The translations under genes and the position numbers were made by a program. Source: Porticoccus hydrocarbonoclasticus MCTG13d (GTDB taxonomy: Bacteria > Pseudomonadota > Gammaproteobacteria > Pseudomonadales > Porticoccaceae). Taken from it: a stretch of DNA of 64,000 bases. Shown here piece by piece: positions 1 through 8,835 of this stretch. The notes below the pieces were generated by a model. It worked only from the letters and a program-made list of their open reading frames with translations. It was not told the DNA's origin and did no database searches. The stretch lies in the NCBI RefSeq assembly GCF_000744735.1, contig NZ_JQMM01000001.1, positions 2,356,001-2,420,000 on the forward strand, read 5' to 3'. The stretch's first letter is position 1. Each line of letters opens with the position of its first letter.

Positions 1-123
1 GATGGCGAAACCACCAGTGACTTTATAGACGAAACCGCCGACAGTCGCGTGGAGCGGATAACCCGGCGACAGGGGGATGAGCAACAGATGGAACAGTGGC
101 TGACCCACTGTCTGCTGCCTTAA
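1..123 (+). CDS. C-terminal end of an unidentified protein (cut by window start)
   Basis: An open frame enters from the left edge and ends at a TAA at 121-123, encoding the last 40 residues of a protein. The tail is acidic and polar and ends in QWLTHCLLP. I see no domain motif and do not recognise the family. It converges with the DUF3299 gene, whose stop lies 17 bases further on. Because the neighbours form an exporter locus that is metal-linked in other bacteria, this could be another member of that locus, but nothing in the visible tail shows it. Confidence 0.4.
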   Translation, partial: DGETTSDFIDETADSRVERITRRQGDEQQMEQWLTHCLLP

Positions 124-140
124 CAGCTGCCAATCCCGAG

Positions 141-749
141 CTATTCTTGATAGACCTCAACCACCATTACCTCCATGGCATAGGCTGAAACGGCTATGTC
201 ATTCTCCGTCATGGTGGTACTGATCCGGCCACTCAGCCAGAAAGCGTCATAGAGAGACGCCTGCTCAAAGCCCTTCTCGCTCTCTGCGTAGACTATCTGA
301 TTGGGTGGAGGCGGTGGCACATGGATACAGGCACCGAAAAATGGCACCAGGAAAAACCGCGTCACCCGCTGCCGCTCATCAAAATCCAGCGGCACCACAA
401 ACCCGGGAATGCGTATCAGTTGACCATCAAATTCCGGCCTTATCTCGTTGGAGGTCAATGCCTGCTGGTAACGATCCCCGGCAGGGTCTCCGGTGCCTCG
501 AATGGGACTTTCCAGCACATCCTCCTCGCCCCCGTCTTCGATATCGGACAGATAATCAGGGGGATTCATCAATGCATTCAGGTCGCCATCGGGCATCAGC
601 TCGGTCCACTCGACAGTCCTGAAATCCTCCTTTTCAAACACCGCGCCCTTATCAGCCATCGCCAGGGGGCCGATAACGCATAAGACCATGTATAACCACA
701 CACTACCGACAGGTAACGCTAAACGTGCAAAGCGGTGCCCACTTTTCAT
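141..749 (-). CDS. DUF3299 periplasmic protein, 202 aa
   Basis: The N-terminus has a basic start, a hydrophobic stretch and an Ala-Met-Ala-Asp cleavage-like site near residue 32, so export to the periplasm is likely. The conserved core is recognisable near residues 110-155: a hydrophobic PGFVVPLDF segment, then FFGACIHVPPPPPNQIVY, the Cys/Pro signature of DUF3299. The family has no proven biochemical role. In Vibrio a homologue (zrgE) belongs to a zinc-regulated ABC cluster, and here the gene is divergent from an ABC ATPase/permease pair, the same association. An AGGA-rich stretch precedes the ATG. Family assignment is firm; a role with the adjacent exporter is inferred from context. Confidence 0.85.
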   Translation of the reverse strand: MKSGHRFARLALPVGSVWLYMVLCVIGPLAMADKGAVFEKEDFRTVEWTELMPDGDLNALMNPPDYLSDIEDGGEEDVLESPIRGTGDPAGDRYQQALTSNEIRPEFDGQLIRIPGFVVPLDFDERQRVTRFFLVPFFGACIHVPPPPPNQIVYAESEKGFEQASLYDAFWLSGRISTTMTENDIAVSAYAMEVMVVEVYQE

Positions 750-863
750 CCTGTAAATCCTTTTTGCTTATTCGGTAAATTTTTGGCAAAACGAAAAGAG
801 ATATGTTGTATCATTTATAGCCTGAACAAACCAGTAAAGCCGTCACCCAGACACCAAAAAACG

Positions 864-1571
864 ATGCAAAATTCCACAGACAAGACCCATGCAGTTTCCA
901 TTGACCAATTGACTTTCCAGTATCCCGGTAACAGGCGTACTGCCGTGCTGGATATTCCTCACTGGCAAATTGCCCGAGGTGAACAGATTTTCCTGAAAGG
1001 ACCCTCGGGCTCCGGCAAAACCACCCTGCTAAATCTGTTGAGTGGCACGCTCTGTGCCCGATCCGGCACACTGCAAGTGCTCGGGGTCAACCTGGCTCAG
1101 CGCAGTGCCCGCCAGAGGGATCATTTTCGAGCCGCCCATATCGGGGTGGTGTTTCAGCAGTTCAATCTCATTCCCTACCTCAGTGTGAGGGATAACCTGT
1201 TACTGGCGGCAAAGCTCGGCGGGACGACAACAGCCGCGGCTCTGGAGCGCTCTGGCCTATTATTCGACACACTAAAACTGGACGAGCAATTGCTGTCCGA
1301 GCACCCCACACGACTCAGTGCAGGTCAGCAACAGCGTGTTGCGATTGTCCGGGCACTGGTCAATGCCCCGGAAATCCTGATTGCCGATGAACCCACCTCG
1401 GCACTGGACAGCCAACTCCGCGACAGCTTTGTACAGCATCTGCTGGCCCTGACCCGTGAATGGCAGAGTACGCTGATTTTTGTCAGTCACGACGACAGCC
1501 TCGGTCGGCAATTTCAGCGGGTGACAGCGCTGGCTGAGATAAATCGGTCAGGAGACAAACATGCTGATTAA
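864..1571 (+). CDS. ABC transporter ATP-binding protein (MacB/LolD type)
   Basis: A 235-residue ABC ATPase. The Walker A motif GPSGSGKTT lies near residue 50, followed by a Q-loop (VVFQQFNLIPYLSVRDN), the signature LSAGQQQRVAIVRAL, the Walker B/D-loop LIADEPTSALD, and the switch histidine in FVSHDDS. The Q-loop and signature are typical of the LolD/MacB/FtsE branch, which drives mechanotransmission or lipoprotein export rather than import. The frame is open upstream to 735, but the ATG at 864 matches the normal family N-terminus. The last 11 bases overlap the downstream permease, so the pair should be one exporter. The divergent DUF3299 gene supports a zrg-like system. Confidence 0.9.
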   Translation: MQNSTDKTHAVSIDQLTFQYPGNRRTAVLDIPHWQIARGEQIFLKGPSGSGKTTLLNLLSGTLCARSGTLQVLGVNLAQRSARQRDHFRAAHIGVVFQQFNLIPYLSVRDNLLLAAKLGGTTTAAALERSGLLFDTLKLDEQLLSEHPTRLSAGQQQRVAIVRALVNAPEILIADEPTSALDSQLRDSFVQHLLALTREWQSTLIFVSHDDSLGRQFQRVTALAEINRSGDKHAD

Positions 1572-2811
1572 AATTGCCCTGCACAGTTTGGCGAGTCGCC
1601 GCACCACGGCACTGATCACCGTGTTTTCCATTGCCATCTGCCTGTTCGTACTGCTCGGTATCGGTCATATCCGCCAAGAGGCAAAACACAGTTTCAGCCA
1701 GGCTGTCTCCGGTGTGGATCTGATCGTCGGTCCGCGCACCGGGCAGCTGAACCTGCTGTTGTACTCGGTGTTCCGTCTCGGTGGTGCCACCAACAATATC
1801 GACTGGCACAGTTTTCAAACACTGGCAAAAAAACCGGATGTAGCCTGGGCAATTCCCCTGTCACTGGGGGACTCCCACCGGGGATATCCGGTACTCGGCA
1901 CCACCGATGCCTACTTTCAGCACTTCCGCTATGGCCATCGGCAACCACTGGGGTTTGCCGAGGGGGAGCCCTTTGAACAACCTTTTGATGTGGTGATTGG
2001 CGCTGAGGTCGCCAGTCAGCTCAACTACCGGATTGGCGAGAGTCTGGTGCTGGCCCACGGCATGGCGGCCACCAGTTTTTCCCTGCACAGGGATTCTCCT
2101 TTTCAGGTGACCGGTATTCTCAAACCCACAGGCACCCCCGTAGATCGCACACTGCACATTAATCTAAAGGACCTGGACAGTATCCACCGCGACTGGCAGA
2201 GCGGCACACGGGTGGCCACTCACCAACACACAAACCCCGGGCAGGAGCAAGACCTTGAGCCAGACTCCGTCACGGCAATCCTGGTCGGCGTGAACAACCG
2301 GTTATCCACCTTTCGCTTACAACGTGAAATCAATCGTTACCCAGACGAACCACTGATGGCCATTCTGCCCGGTGTGGCGCTTTCGGAATTGTGGCAACTG
2401 ATGTCCTGGGTAGAAAAAACCCTCGGTTTTATCGCCCTGCTGGTACTGTTTGCATCCCTATTGGGGCTGGCAACCATGCTGTTATCGACGCTGCAACAGC
2501 GAGAGCGGGAGATTGCCCTGTTGCGGATTCTCGGATTGCGGCCACTGACTCTGTTGATGTTGCTGGAACTGGAGGCACTGCTGCTGGTAGCCGCCGGAGC
2601 CGTCGTTGCCGTCGGCCTGTTGAAGGGGGCTCTCACGGTAGCCGGACCAATGCTCGGCGAGCGGTACGGCCTGTTTCTCAGCGACCAGATCATTACCGTC
2701 ACGACCCTGAACGCATTGGGACTGGCATTTGTCACTACTTTTGTCATCGCACTTATTCCCGCCATTAGCGCGTACCGCCGGGGATTGCACAGCGGTCTGG
2801 AAAACCACTGA
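1561..2811 (+). CDS. FtsX/MacB-like ABC transporter permease, 416 aa
   Basis: The topology is the FtsX-family plan: one N-terminal membrane helix (about residues 17-35), a large periplasmic domain (about 40-275), then three helices near 285-305, 335-355 and 385-405. A short 'LQQREREIALLRILGLRP' segment after the second helix is the cytoplasmic coupling motif that contacts the ATPase in MacB-type exporters. The start codon lies inside the end of the ATPase gene, implying translational coupling. The protein would sit in the inner membrane and pass energy to a periplasmic partner. The substrate is unknown; homologues next to DUF3299 proteins are metal-regulated in Vibrio. Confidence 0.88.
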   Translation: MLIKIALHSLASRRTTALITVFSIAICLFVLLGIGHIRQEAKHSFSQAVSGVDLIVGPRTGQLNLLLYSVFRLGGATNNIDWHSFQTLAKKPDVAWAIPLSLGDSHRGYPVLGTTDAYFQHFRYGHRQPLGFAEGEPFEQPFDVVIGAEVASQLNYRIGESLVLAHGMAATSFSLHRDSPFQVTGILKPTGTPVDRTLHINLKDLDSIHRDWQSGTRVATHQHTNPGQEQDLEPDSVTAILVGVNNRLSTFRLQREINRYPDEPLMAILPGVALSELWQLMSWVEKTLGFIALLVLFASLLGLATMLLSTLQQREREIALLRILGLRPLTLLMLLELEALLLVAAGAVVAVGLLKGALTVAGPMLGERYGLFLSDQIITVTTLNALGLAFVTTFVIALIPAISAYRRGLHSGLENH

Positions 2812-2887
2812 CTTGTCGACCGGGCATGCACAGTGATAACAAAATCCGTAGAATCGAACCCTGTTCAACGTCAATTACATGTATCCC

Positions 2888-3418
2888 ATGACTCAAGCAC
2901 CTATCGGCCTGTTCTATGGCTCATCCACCTGCTATACCGAAATGGCGGCCGAGACAATAGCGGCCCGCCTCGGTGAAGACCGGGTGGATGTGTACAACGT
3001 GGCAGAGACCCCCGTCAGCTTGATGGAAAACTACCCGCTGTTGATACTCGGCATTCCCACCTGGGATTACGGCGAGCTGCAGGAGGACTGGGAAAACTGC
3101 TGGGAGGCCCTGGACAACGTCGATTTTTCCGATAAAACAGTGGCACTGTTCGGTCTGGGCGACCAGATCGGCTACCCGGAATGGTTTCTCGACGCACTGG
3201 GATTTCTCTGGGCAAAAGTCTGCACGCTGGGCGCAACCACCGTGGGGTTCTGGCCGGTGGAAGGATTTCAGTTCAGCGATTCCAAGGCGCTCACAGCTGA
3301 CGGCACACACTTCGTCGGCCTGGCAATAGACGAGGAAAATCAGTTTGAACTCACCGACCAGCGCATTGAACGCTGGTGCGCCCAGATCCTCCGGGAATTT
3401 CACCTCGATAGCAAATGA
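2888..3418 (+). CDS. fldB: Flavodoxin, FldB type
   Basis: A long-chain flavodoxin of about 176 residues. The FMN phosphate loop reads GLFYGSSTCYTE, the exact FldB-style variant, in which Cys-Tyr replaces the usual Gly-Asn. The downstream loops LGIPTWDYGELQEDWE and FGLGDQIGYPEWFLDALG, which wrap the isoalloxazine ring, are intact, as is the C-terminal FVGLAIDEENQ. Flavodoxins carry low-potential electrons from NADPH reductases to biosynthetic enzymes in the cytosol. An in-frame ATG nine bases upstream (2879) is an equally possible start; neither has a strong Shine-Dalgarno site. It follows the ABC permease by 76 bases and may be cotranscribed. A separate FldA-type flavodoxin lies at 17.3-17.9 kb. 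Confidence 0.9.
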   Translation: MTQAPIGLFYGSSTCYTEMAAETIAARLGEDRVDVYNVAETPVSLMENYPLLILGIPTWDYGELQEDWENCWEALDNVDFSDKTVALFGLGDQIGYPEWFLDALGFLWAKVCTLGATTVGFWPVEGFQFSDSKALTADGTHFVGLAIDEENQFELTDQRIERWCAQILREFHLDSK

Positions 3419-3504
3419 CCTACAAAGTGATGATGGCGCTGTTAGGACAGTGCACCCGGCTGACTAACAGTCACGAATTCACAGCATTGCCACTCTATCC
3501 GGGA

Positions 3505-3903
3505 CTAAAAGCTGTTCGCCAGAATCAATCCGACTGAAACCAGCATCATGCTCCAGGTACCGGCCGTGCCAATAAAGCGCGGCAGGGATGTGCCGGCACT
3601 CTTGCGCAAACCAAACGCATGCAACAGCCGACAGAAGACCAACAGACCGCCGAGCAGATGTACCAGCAAACCACTGGAGACGGAGTTCTCGACCGCCAGC
3701 AGCAACAACAGCCCGATGGGCAGATATTCTACGGCATTGCCGTGAACCCGGATACGGCGACCGAGGGCTTCGTGGCCTCCATCCCCCAGACCCACCTGAT
3801 ATTTAAGACGTCCACGCACCACATCCACAGCCAGCCCTACCATTAGCAGACCGCTGAGAGCGATATAAATCATCGAAATATCCATACTTAAACCCTGCGT
3901 CAT
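3505..3903 (-). CDS. MAPEG-family membrane protein, 132 aa
   Basis: Four predicted membrane helices (about residues 7-27, 58-75, 80-97 and 112-130) with the loop GLGDGGHEALGRRIRVHGNA between the first two. This is the MAPEG hallmark (R/HxxxN, Glu near the N-terminus), close to the bacterial YecN-like group. MAPEG proteins are inner-membrane glutathione-dependent enzymes in eukaryotes; the bacterial members are poorly characterised. The ATG at 3903 is preceded at six bases by AGGAG, which decides the start. The gene is convergent with fldB and divergent from mnmC. Confidence 0.88.
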   Translation of the reverse strand: MTQGLSMDISMIYIALSGLLMVGLAVDVVRGRLKYQVGLGDGGHEALGRRIRVHGNAVEYLPIGLLLLLAVENSVSSGLLVHLLGGLLVFCRLLHAFGLRKSAGTSLPRFIGTAGTWSMMLVSVGLILANSF

Positions 3904-3989
3904 CTGGCTCTCCTGTTTGAAAAATACCGATCAAGCCAAGGGCTTGATCTACTGATAATATGGCCGCTGCCACAGCTACGGACCTATCA

Positions 3990-6041
3990 ATGCCTGAACC
4001 TACCGCAGATATGCTACAACGGGCGACCATAAACTGGGATGCAGAGGGCCAGCCGCACGCCACAGATTTTGATGACAGGTACTTTTCCCGCACCAGCGGC
4101 CTGTCGGAAGCCCGCCATGTCTTCCTGCACCATAACGGGCTGCCACAGCGCTGGACAATCTCTACACGCCCCTTTTTTACCATCGGTGAAACCGGGTTTG
4201 GCACCGGCCTGAACTTCCTTACGGCCGCCAGTCTCTGGCTGGATCAAATCAGCAGCGGCACACTGCATTTTATCTCTGCGGAAAAATATCCCTTATCCCG
4301 GTCAGATCTACAACAGGCTTTATCCCTCTGGCCGACGCTGTCGGGGCTGGCCAATGCACTTATCGAACAGTACCCACCACCGACTCCGGGCATTCATCGG
4401 CTTTACCTGGCCAACAAGCGCATTGTACTTACCCTGCTTTACGGCGATGCCAACACCATGTTCGCCAGTCTGTCAGGGAGCGATCATCCACTTTTTTCAT
4501 CCCGGAACAACCCTGTTGTGGACGCCTGGTTCCTGGATGGTTTTGCCCCGGCAAAGAACCCGCAAATGTGGACAGACGATCTGTTTCAGACCCTCGCCAG
4601 GCTGAGCGTCCCGGGAACCACATTCAGTACCTTTACCGCCGCCGGCTCGGTTCGTCGCGGCCTTCAGGCCGCCGGTTTCGAAGTGCAGAAAGTGTCGGGA
4701 TTCGGCCAAAAACTGCACATGCTGTGCGGGCATATGGCAGAACCCATCGCACCAGACGTATCGGACATTGACTGGCAACCAGCCAGCCACAATGCGGAAT
4801 TCCAACCACCCTGGTATCTACCTCCCCAACTCAGTCCTCCGTCATCTGCCCTGGTGATTGGTGGCGGCATTGCCGGGTGCACCACAGCCAGATCACTGGC
4901 CGATCGGGGTATCAGTGTCACCCTGATCGAACAACATCCCCAACTGGCCAGTGAAGGTTCGGGAAACCCGCAGGCTATTCTCTATCCCAAATTGTCCAGC
5001 CAACGCTCACCTCTGAGCCGGTTTGGCCTAATGGCATTACTCCATGCCAGCCGTTATCACCAACGTTTTCTCGGGGAGGAAGCCACCGGCAGCCCATGCG
5101 GTGTGCTGGTTCTGCCGAAGGATCAGCATGAGTTGCCGCTGTTTGAAGCGCTCGCCCGGCAACATCCGGCGGAACTGGTTGCACTGGTGACCGGGAGTCA
5201 ACTGAATGAGATCGCCGGTATATCACTCGGCATTGGAGCTGGGCTGTTCTTTCCCCAATTGGGCTGGATCAAACCCGTCGCTGTCTGCCGGGCACTGACT
5301 GACCACCCACTGATCCGTCGCCAGACGGCTACTATCGCCACTCTCCACCATGAACAGCATCAGTGGCAGGCATATGACCAACACGGCACCCTGTCAGCCA
5401 CTGCGTCAGTGGCCGTGATTGCCAGTGGCACAGGCAGTGCGGCATTTACCCAGACGGCACACCTGCCGTTAAAACCGATTCGCGGTCAAATCAGCTGCCT
5501 GCCCGCCACCGCGGACAGCAATCAACTCAAAGCGGTGATCTGCGGCGAAGGCTATCTGGCCCCGGCCAGTGAGGGGATCCATACCCTGGGGGCCACCTAC
5601 AATATTGGCGAAACCTGCACCACGCTGCGTGAGGAGGATCATCGGGACAACCTGGCCCAGTTGCAGAAAACAGCCCCGGAAGCCGCTGCCCTGTTTGACC
5701 CTGTGGATGCAAACCACCTCGACGGCCGTGCCGCCTTCCGCTGCACCACCCCGGACTACCTGCCTATCGCCGGACCGGCACCGATTGCCGAACACTACCG
5801 GCTGGATTATGCCCTGTTGCGAAAGAATGCCCGGGCCCACATCCCGGTGGCGGGCGCCTGCTGGCCGGGCCTGTACCTGAACTGCGGCCACGGTTCCCGG
5901 GGCATGAGTTACGCACCGCTGTGCGCAGAATTGCTGGCCAGTCAGATTTGCGGTGAGGTTCCACCACTGGAGCAGGATTTGCGTCAGGCGATACACCCGG
6001 GTCGCTTTATCATCAGAGACATGAAGCGCGGCAAACAGTGA
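3990..6041 (+). CDS. mnmC: Bifunctional tRNA mnm5s2U biosynthesis protein MnmC
   Basis: Two-domain enzyme completing the mnm5(s2)U34 wobble modification in tRNA. The N-terminal SAM-dependent methyltransferase (about residues 1-245) shows the GETGFGTGLNFL motif and a PVVDAWFLDGFAPAKNPQMW segment. The C-terminal FAD-dependent oxidoreductase (about 265-680) begins with the dinucleotide-binding stretch LVIGGGIAGCTTARSLA and carries EGSGNPQAILYPKLS, typical of MnmC(o). It removes the carboxymethyl group from cmnm5U before the methyltransferase adds a methyl. I chose the ATG at 3990 because it leaves about 13 residues before the conserved INWDAEG, as in pseudomonads; an ATG at 3960 is possible. The full length (683 aa) suggests both activities are present. 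Confidence 0.95.
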   Translation: MPEPTADMLQRATINWDAEGQPHATDFDDRYFSRTSGLSEARHVFLHHNGLPQRWTISTRPFFTIGETGFGTGLNFLTAASLWLDQISSGTLHFISAEKYPLSRSDLQQALSLWPTLSGLANALIEQYPPPTPGIHRLYLANKRIVLTLLYGDANTMFASLSGSDHPLFSSRNNPVVDAWFLDGFAPAKNPQMWTDDLFQTLARLSVPGTTFSTFTAAGSVRRGLQAAGFEVQKVSGFGQKLHMLCGHMAEPIAPDVSDIDWQPASHNAEFQPPWYLPPQLSPPSSALVIGGGIAGCTTARSLADRGISVTLIEQHPQLASEGSGNPQAILYPKLSSQRSPLSRFGLMALLHASRYHQRFLGEEATGSPCGVLVLPKDQHELPLFEALARQHPAELVALVTGSQLNEIAGISLGIGAGLFFPQLGWIKPVAVCRALTDHPLIRRQTATIATLHHEQHQWQAYDQHGTLSATASVAVIASGTGSAAFTQTAHLPLKPIRGQISCLPATADSNQLKAVICGEGYLAPASEGIHTLGATYNIGETCTTLREEDHRDNLAQLQKTAPEAAALFDPVDANHLDGRAAFRCTTPDYLPIAGPAPIAEHYRLDYALLRKNARAHIPVAGACWPGLYLNCGHGSRGMSYAPLCAELLASQICGEVPPLEQDLRQAIHPGRFIIRDMKRGKQ

Positions 6042-6053
6042 GCACAGCAGCTC

Positions 6054-6455
6054 TCATGGCGACGCCACAAAGGTTCCGCAGACATCGCATCTGAAACCGC
6101 GCCGGTAAAAAAACAGCGGGAACCCCAACAACAGAAACACCACAAAGGCCGGTTTTTTGCCGCGAATGAATGGTGTCAGCTTCTGACCGCCACAGGCCGG
6201 GCAGCTCAGCTGGTCCCGGTCATTCTCTTCGTCGCTGTCGAACAGGTCGGAGAAATCTTCCGCCAATGCCTGGGTCGCCTGCTCGACAAATGGTGCCGGC
6301 ACCTGCAGTTTCACCCCGCCTATGGCAGAAGAATACAACCACTGCATATTGATGGTGTGCTCATCGGCGACAAATGCAGGAATTCCCTTGGCATCCAGTT
6401 TCAACTTGGCAATGTGTGCCTCATGGGGAAAGGAAAATGTGGCAACGGTAATCAC
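6054..6455 (-). CDS. DUF2007-type protein with C-terminal zinc ribbon and membrane segment
   Basis: The N-terminal 65 residues (VATFSFPHEAHIAKLKLDAKGI, then the GGVKLQVP strand) match the DUF2007 'putative signal transducing protein' fold, a small ferredoxin-like domain. Then come an acidic linker, a CPAC...CDVC four-cysteine ribbon (about residues 83-127), and a short hydrophobic segment FVVFLLLGFPLFF inside the ribbon insert, so it may be membrane-attached. The start is the GTG at 6455, because AAGGA lies six bases upstream. A longer in-frame start at 6548 would overlap the upstream DUF2784 gene. Both genes are on the minus strand and likely cotranscribed. Function unknown. Confidence 0.75.
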   Translation of the reverse strand: MITVATFSFPHEAHIAKLKLDAKGIPAFVADEHTINMQWLYSSAIGGVKLQVPAPFVEQATQALAEDFSDLFDSDEENDRDQLSCPACGGQKLTPFIRGKKPAFVVFLLLGFPLFFYRRGFRCDVCGTFVASP

Positions 6456-6505
6456 AGGGAATCCTTTTCTTTTTTTAATCACAGCAACCGGTAAATCCCG
6501 CTCAG

Positions 6506-6904
6506 CTATTTTTTGCCAGTGCGAGGAGTCGGAGGGAAAAGCCACCAACTGGCCAACACCAGTAACCCGAACAGGGAGTAAATCAGTAGAAACACCCAGT
6601 TAGGCGCATCGTAATAAAGCAACTCCTGCAACCAGTGTTCAATAAAACTGCCACTGTAACTGATATCCCCTGCCCTGGCCCGCAACCACTGCTCAAAGGT
6701 CGTCAACGGACAGACCCACCCGGCCCAGGATTCAGCCACCACCACGGCGATCGCACCGAGATGCGCCAACCGGAACCACCACCGGTTCACCCATCGCCAG
6801 TGGCACAGGTTGCCCAGCACAATCAGCAGCAGCCCTCCCACTACAAACAGAACAAACCCCACGTGAAGTATCAGTATCAGATCGGCAAATAACGTATATG
6901 ACAT
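6506..6904 (-). CDS. DUF2784 integral membrane protein
   Basis: A 132-residue protein with three to four hydrophobic helices (about 8-30, 43-62 and 103-122). It carries the DUF2784 hallmarks: LILHVGFVLFVVGG at the start, WRFRLAHLGAIA-like residues in the middle, the CPLTTFEQWLR motif, and a C-terminal helix. No enzymatic activity is known for the family. The ATG at 6904 has AGGTG at about nine bases; GTG and ATG codons at 6916 and 6913 sit too close to that site. It is the upstream partner of the DUF2007-type gene on the same strand. Confidence 0.85.
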   Translation of the reverse strand: MSYTLFADLILILHVGFVLFVVGGLLLIVLGNLCHWRWVNRWWFRLAHLGAIAVVVAESWAGWVCPLTTFEQWLRARAGDISYSGSFIEHWLQELLYYDAPNWVFLLIYSLFGLLVLASWWLFPPTPRTGKK

Positions 6905-6951
6905 TGCTAGCATCACCTGACATTGTTCAGGTTATCGTCCGGCTGTAACAG

Positions 6952-7611
6952 TCAGCCCAACAGAATCACTTGCACCTCACCAACCGGCAGACACCGATAG
7001 CCCGCCGCGCGGGTCACAGGTATGGTCGCCACCGCATAACCCACCATAATGGTCTGATTTTCTGTCACGGCGTCGATCGATAATTGACGCGACAGCATCT
7101 CATCCGAAGTATGGACAATCAGGTAACTCGCTGCCGCAGGTACCGTTTGTGCTGCTGTCCAATAGCCGGTCCTGGATTTATCGCTCGAGACCCAGCGGAT
7201 CACCAGATCCTCGCTTGCAATCGGTTCGTGCTGGCTGTTCAGGTAAGTCACTATCGGGCAAAAGGTCCCGCTGTTGAGGGCATTGAACCGACCCGGCGCG
7301 AACATCAACAGCAGATCGCTGCCCGGCTGGCCGTGACTGAGGGCATATGCCGAAAAATAGCTCTTGCCCGTTCTGAACGGGTATACCGGTGAACGATCAT
7401 TCAGCTCGACCACGACCGGGGTATCCGATGGGTTGACCGAGTGGATGACGGGAAAGGACATCGCCGCAAAGTCATCGCAGCAGACCTCTGCCGTGCGCAG
7501 GGCATCCCGGGTTTGCGAGACGGAAGAGCAGGAGGCCTGCAAAAACATCGACATCACCAGCAGGGCCAACCACGGGTGCCCGCCCCGAACGGGGTTACTG
7601 TTATCTATCAT
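6952..7611 (-). CDS. MalM-like periplasmic lipoprotein, 219 aa
   Basis: The N-terminus has a hydrophobic export signal (LALLVMSMFLQASC). The cysteine could be lipidated, although the residue at -3 is Gln rather than the usual Leu, so the lipobox is imperfect. The motif AEVCCDDFAAMSF right after the signal and the beta-rich remainder resemble the MalM family (maltose operon periplasmic protein), whose molecular role is unclear. No maltose transport genes are nearby, so any sugar role would be an over-reading. The stop is followed by DUF2784 on the same strand after 47 bases. Confidence 0.55.
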   Translation of the reverse strand: MIDNSNPVRGGHPWLALLVMSMFLQASCSSVSQTRDALRTAEVCCDDFAAMSFPVIHSVNPSDTPVVVELNDRSPVYPFRTGKSYFSAYALSHGQPGSDLLLMFAPGRFNALNSGTFCPIVTYLNSQHEPIASEDLVIRWVSSDKSRTGYWTAAQTVPAAASYLIVHTSDEMLSRQLSIDAVTENQTIMVGYAVATIPVTRAAGYRCLPVGEVQVILLG

Positions 7612-7688
7612 TATTCCGCCCCAGTACCTGATGCCATATCATGGTTTCCTACACCTCCCAGCATAGGTCACTCCGTTAGAACTGTCTG

Positions 7689-8339
7689 TTACTCCTCGTA
7701 ATCTCTGACTTTTTCCGACGCTTCCCGCGCATTTCTGACCAGCATTTCAGCGGAACCCGACCCACAGGCGATAATGGTACGCATAGCCTCCTCCACGGAG
7801 ACATGCGCCAGTATCTGCACACAGTCAGCGGGCAGGTGGTAGGTCATCCCGGACGTCGGAATCGGGGCAGTGGGCACGAATACCGTATAGGCACCATCCC
7901 CGTGACGGCTGGTCACAATCGCCGTTACCGTGACCGGTGAATCCGCGCCGTAGATTTTTGCCAGTGCGGTCTGACCGCTGAGCAAGGTGGTTTCACCCCT
8001 ACCGCCGAGCAACTGCGTTACGATCGCCCGGATAGTGCGATAACCCGGGGCCAGCCGGGTCAGCCAGATCTCCATATGGCCGTGCATCCAGTTACCCAGA
8101 CGGGTTCTGATCAACAGCCCGACCGCAAAACAACTGCCCAGGATCAACAGCAGCACCACCAGCAAAGCCAGAAATTCGCTGATCGTGGCCTGCTCCCGCA
8201 ACAGGCCGGTGAGGGGACTGATCAGACCTGCCACCAGATCGAACAGCCACAGGAAGATCATTGCCAGCAGTGCAATGGGCAACACGACGGTCAGTCCGCC
8301 GAGAAGCGTCAGGCAAAGAAACGAACGAAAACGCGTCAT
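7689..8339 (-). CDS. DUF502 family inner-membrane protein, 216 aa
   Basis: Two N-terminal membrane helices (about residues 8-33 and 55-79) are followed by the conserved core PGYRTIRAIVTQLLGGRG, then TVFVPTAPIPTSGMTYHLPADCVQILAHVSVEEAMRTI-type sequence. This is the DUF502 pattern of a short membrane anchor with a soluble beta domain. AAGGA sits six bases before the ATG. No function is established for the family. A short gap separates it from the MalM-like gene downstream on the same strand. Confidence 0.88.
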   Translation of the reverse strand: MTRFRSFLCLTLLGGLTVVLPIALLAMIFLWLFDLVAGLISPLTGLLREQATISEFLALLVVLLLILGSCFAVGLLIRTRLGNWMHGHMEIWLTRLAPGYRTIRAIVTQLLGGRGETTLLSGQTALAKIYGADSPVTVTAIVTSRHGDGAYTVFVPTAPIPTSGMTYHLPADCVQILAHVSVEEAMRTIIACGSGSAEMLVRNAREASEKVRDYEE

Positions 8340-8476
8340 GGTCTATCCTTTAATCACACAACCGACACGAGGGTTCGGACCGGCATGAGAATACCTGCCC
8401 TCTGATTGATCACCATCAAATCAGAATTGCCCCGTGACATCCATACTCAATAGAACACAACGTGGAGAACATTATT

Positions 8477-8677
8477 ATGAAAATTAATCTGGGTACCGTA
8501 GATCGCCTGCTTCGGCTTGTGGTGGGACTGGTCTTAATCGGCCTGGTATTTGTTGGACCACAAACGGCCTGGGGCTGGATAGGTGTCATTCCCCTTGTCA
8601 CGGCACTGGCAGGTAATTGTCCGGTCTATAGCTTGCTGGGCTTTAATACCTGCTCGACTAGGAAACCCACTGACTGA
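8477..8677 (+). CDS. DUF2892 (YgaP-type) small membrane protein, 66 aa
   Basis: A short protein of the inner-membrane YgaP C-terminal/DUF2892 type: MKINLGTVDRLLRLVVGL, a first helix, then GWIGVIPLVTALAGNCPVYSLLGFNTC, which is the family's second helix with its conserved CP and C residues. GGAG sits nine bases before the ATG at 8477. The GTG at 8462 is in frame but would place the Shine-Dalgarno sequence inside the gene. In other bacteria these domains accompany sulfur-transfer (rhodanese) proteins; no such partner is seen here. Confidence 0.85.
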   Translation: MKINLGTVDRLLRLVVGLVLIGLVFVGPQTAWGWIGVIPLVTALAGNCPVYSLLGFNTCSTRKPTD

Positions 8678-8835
8678 TAGACGTCCTTCACCCCGCCATC
8701 AACCCGGGTTCTACCGGGTTTTTGCTGTTTTTCCAGGCGGGTTCTCATTCAACCCTACTGAATAATTGACACCGAAAATAATCCTGCTTTTTACCCCTGC
8801 TCTCAAAATCTGGGCCCTCTCGACAGATTATAATT

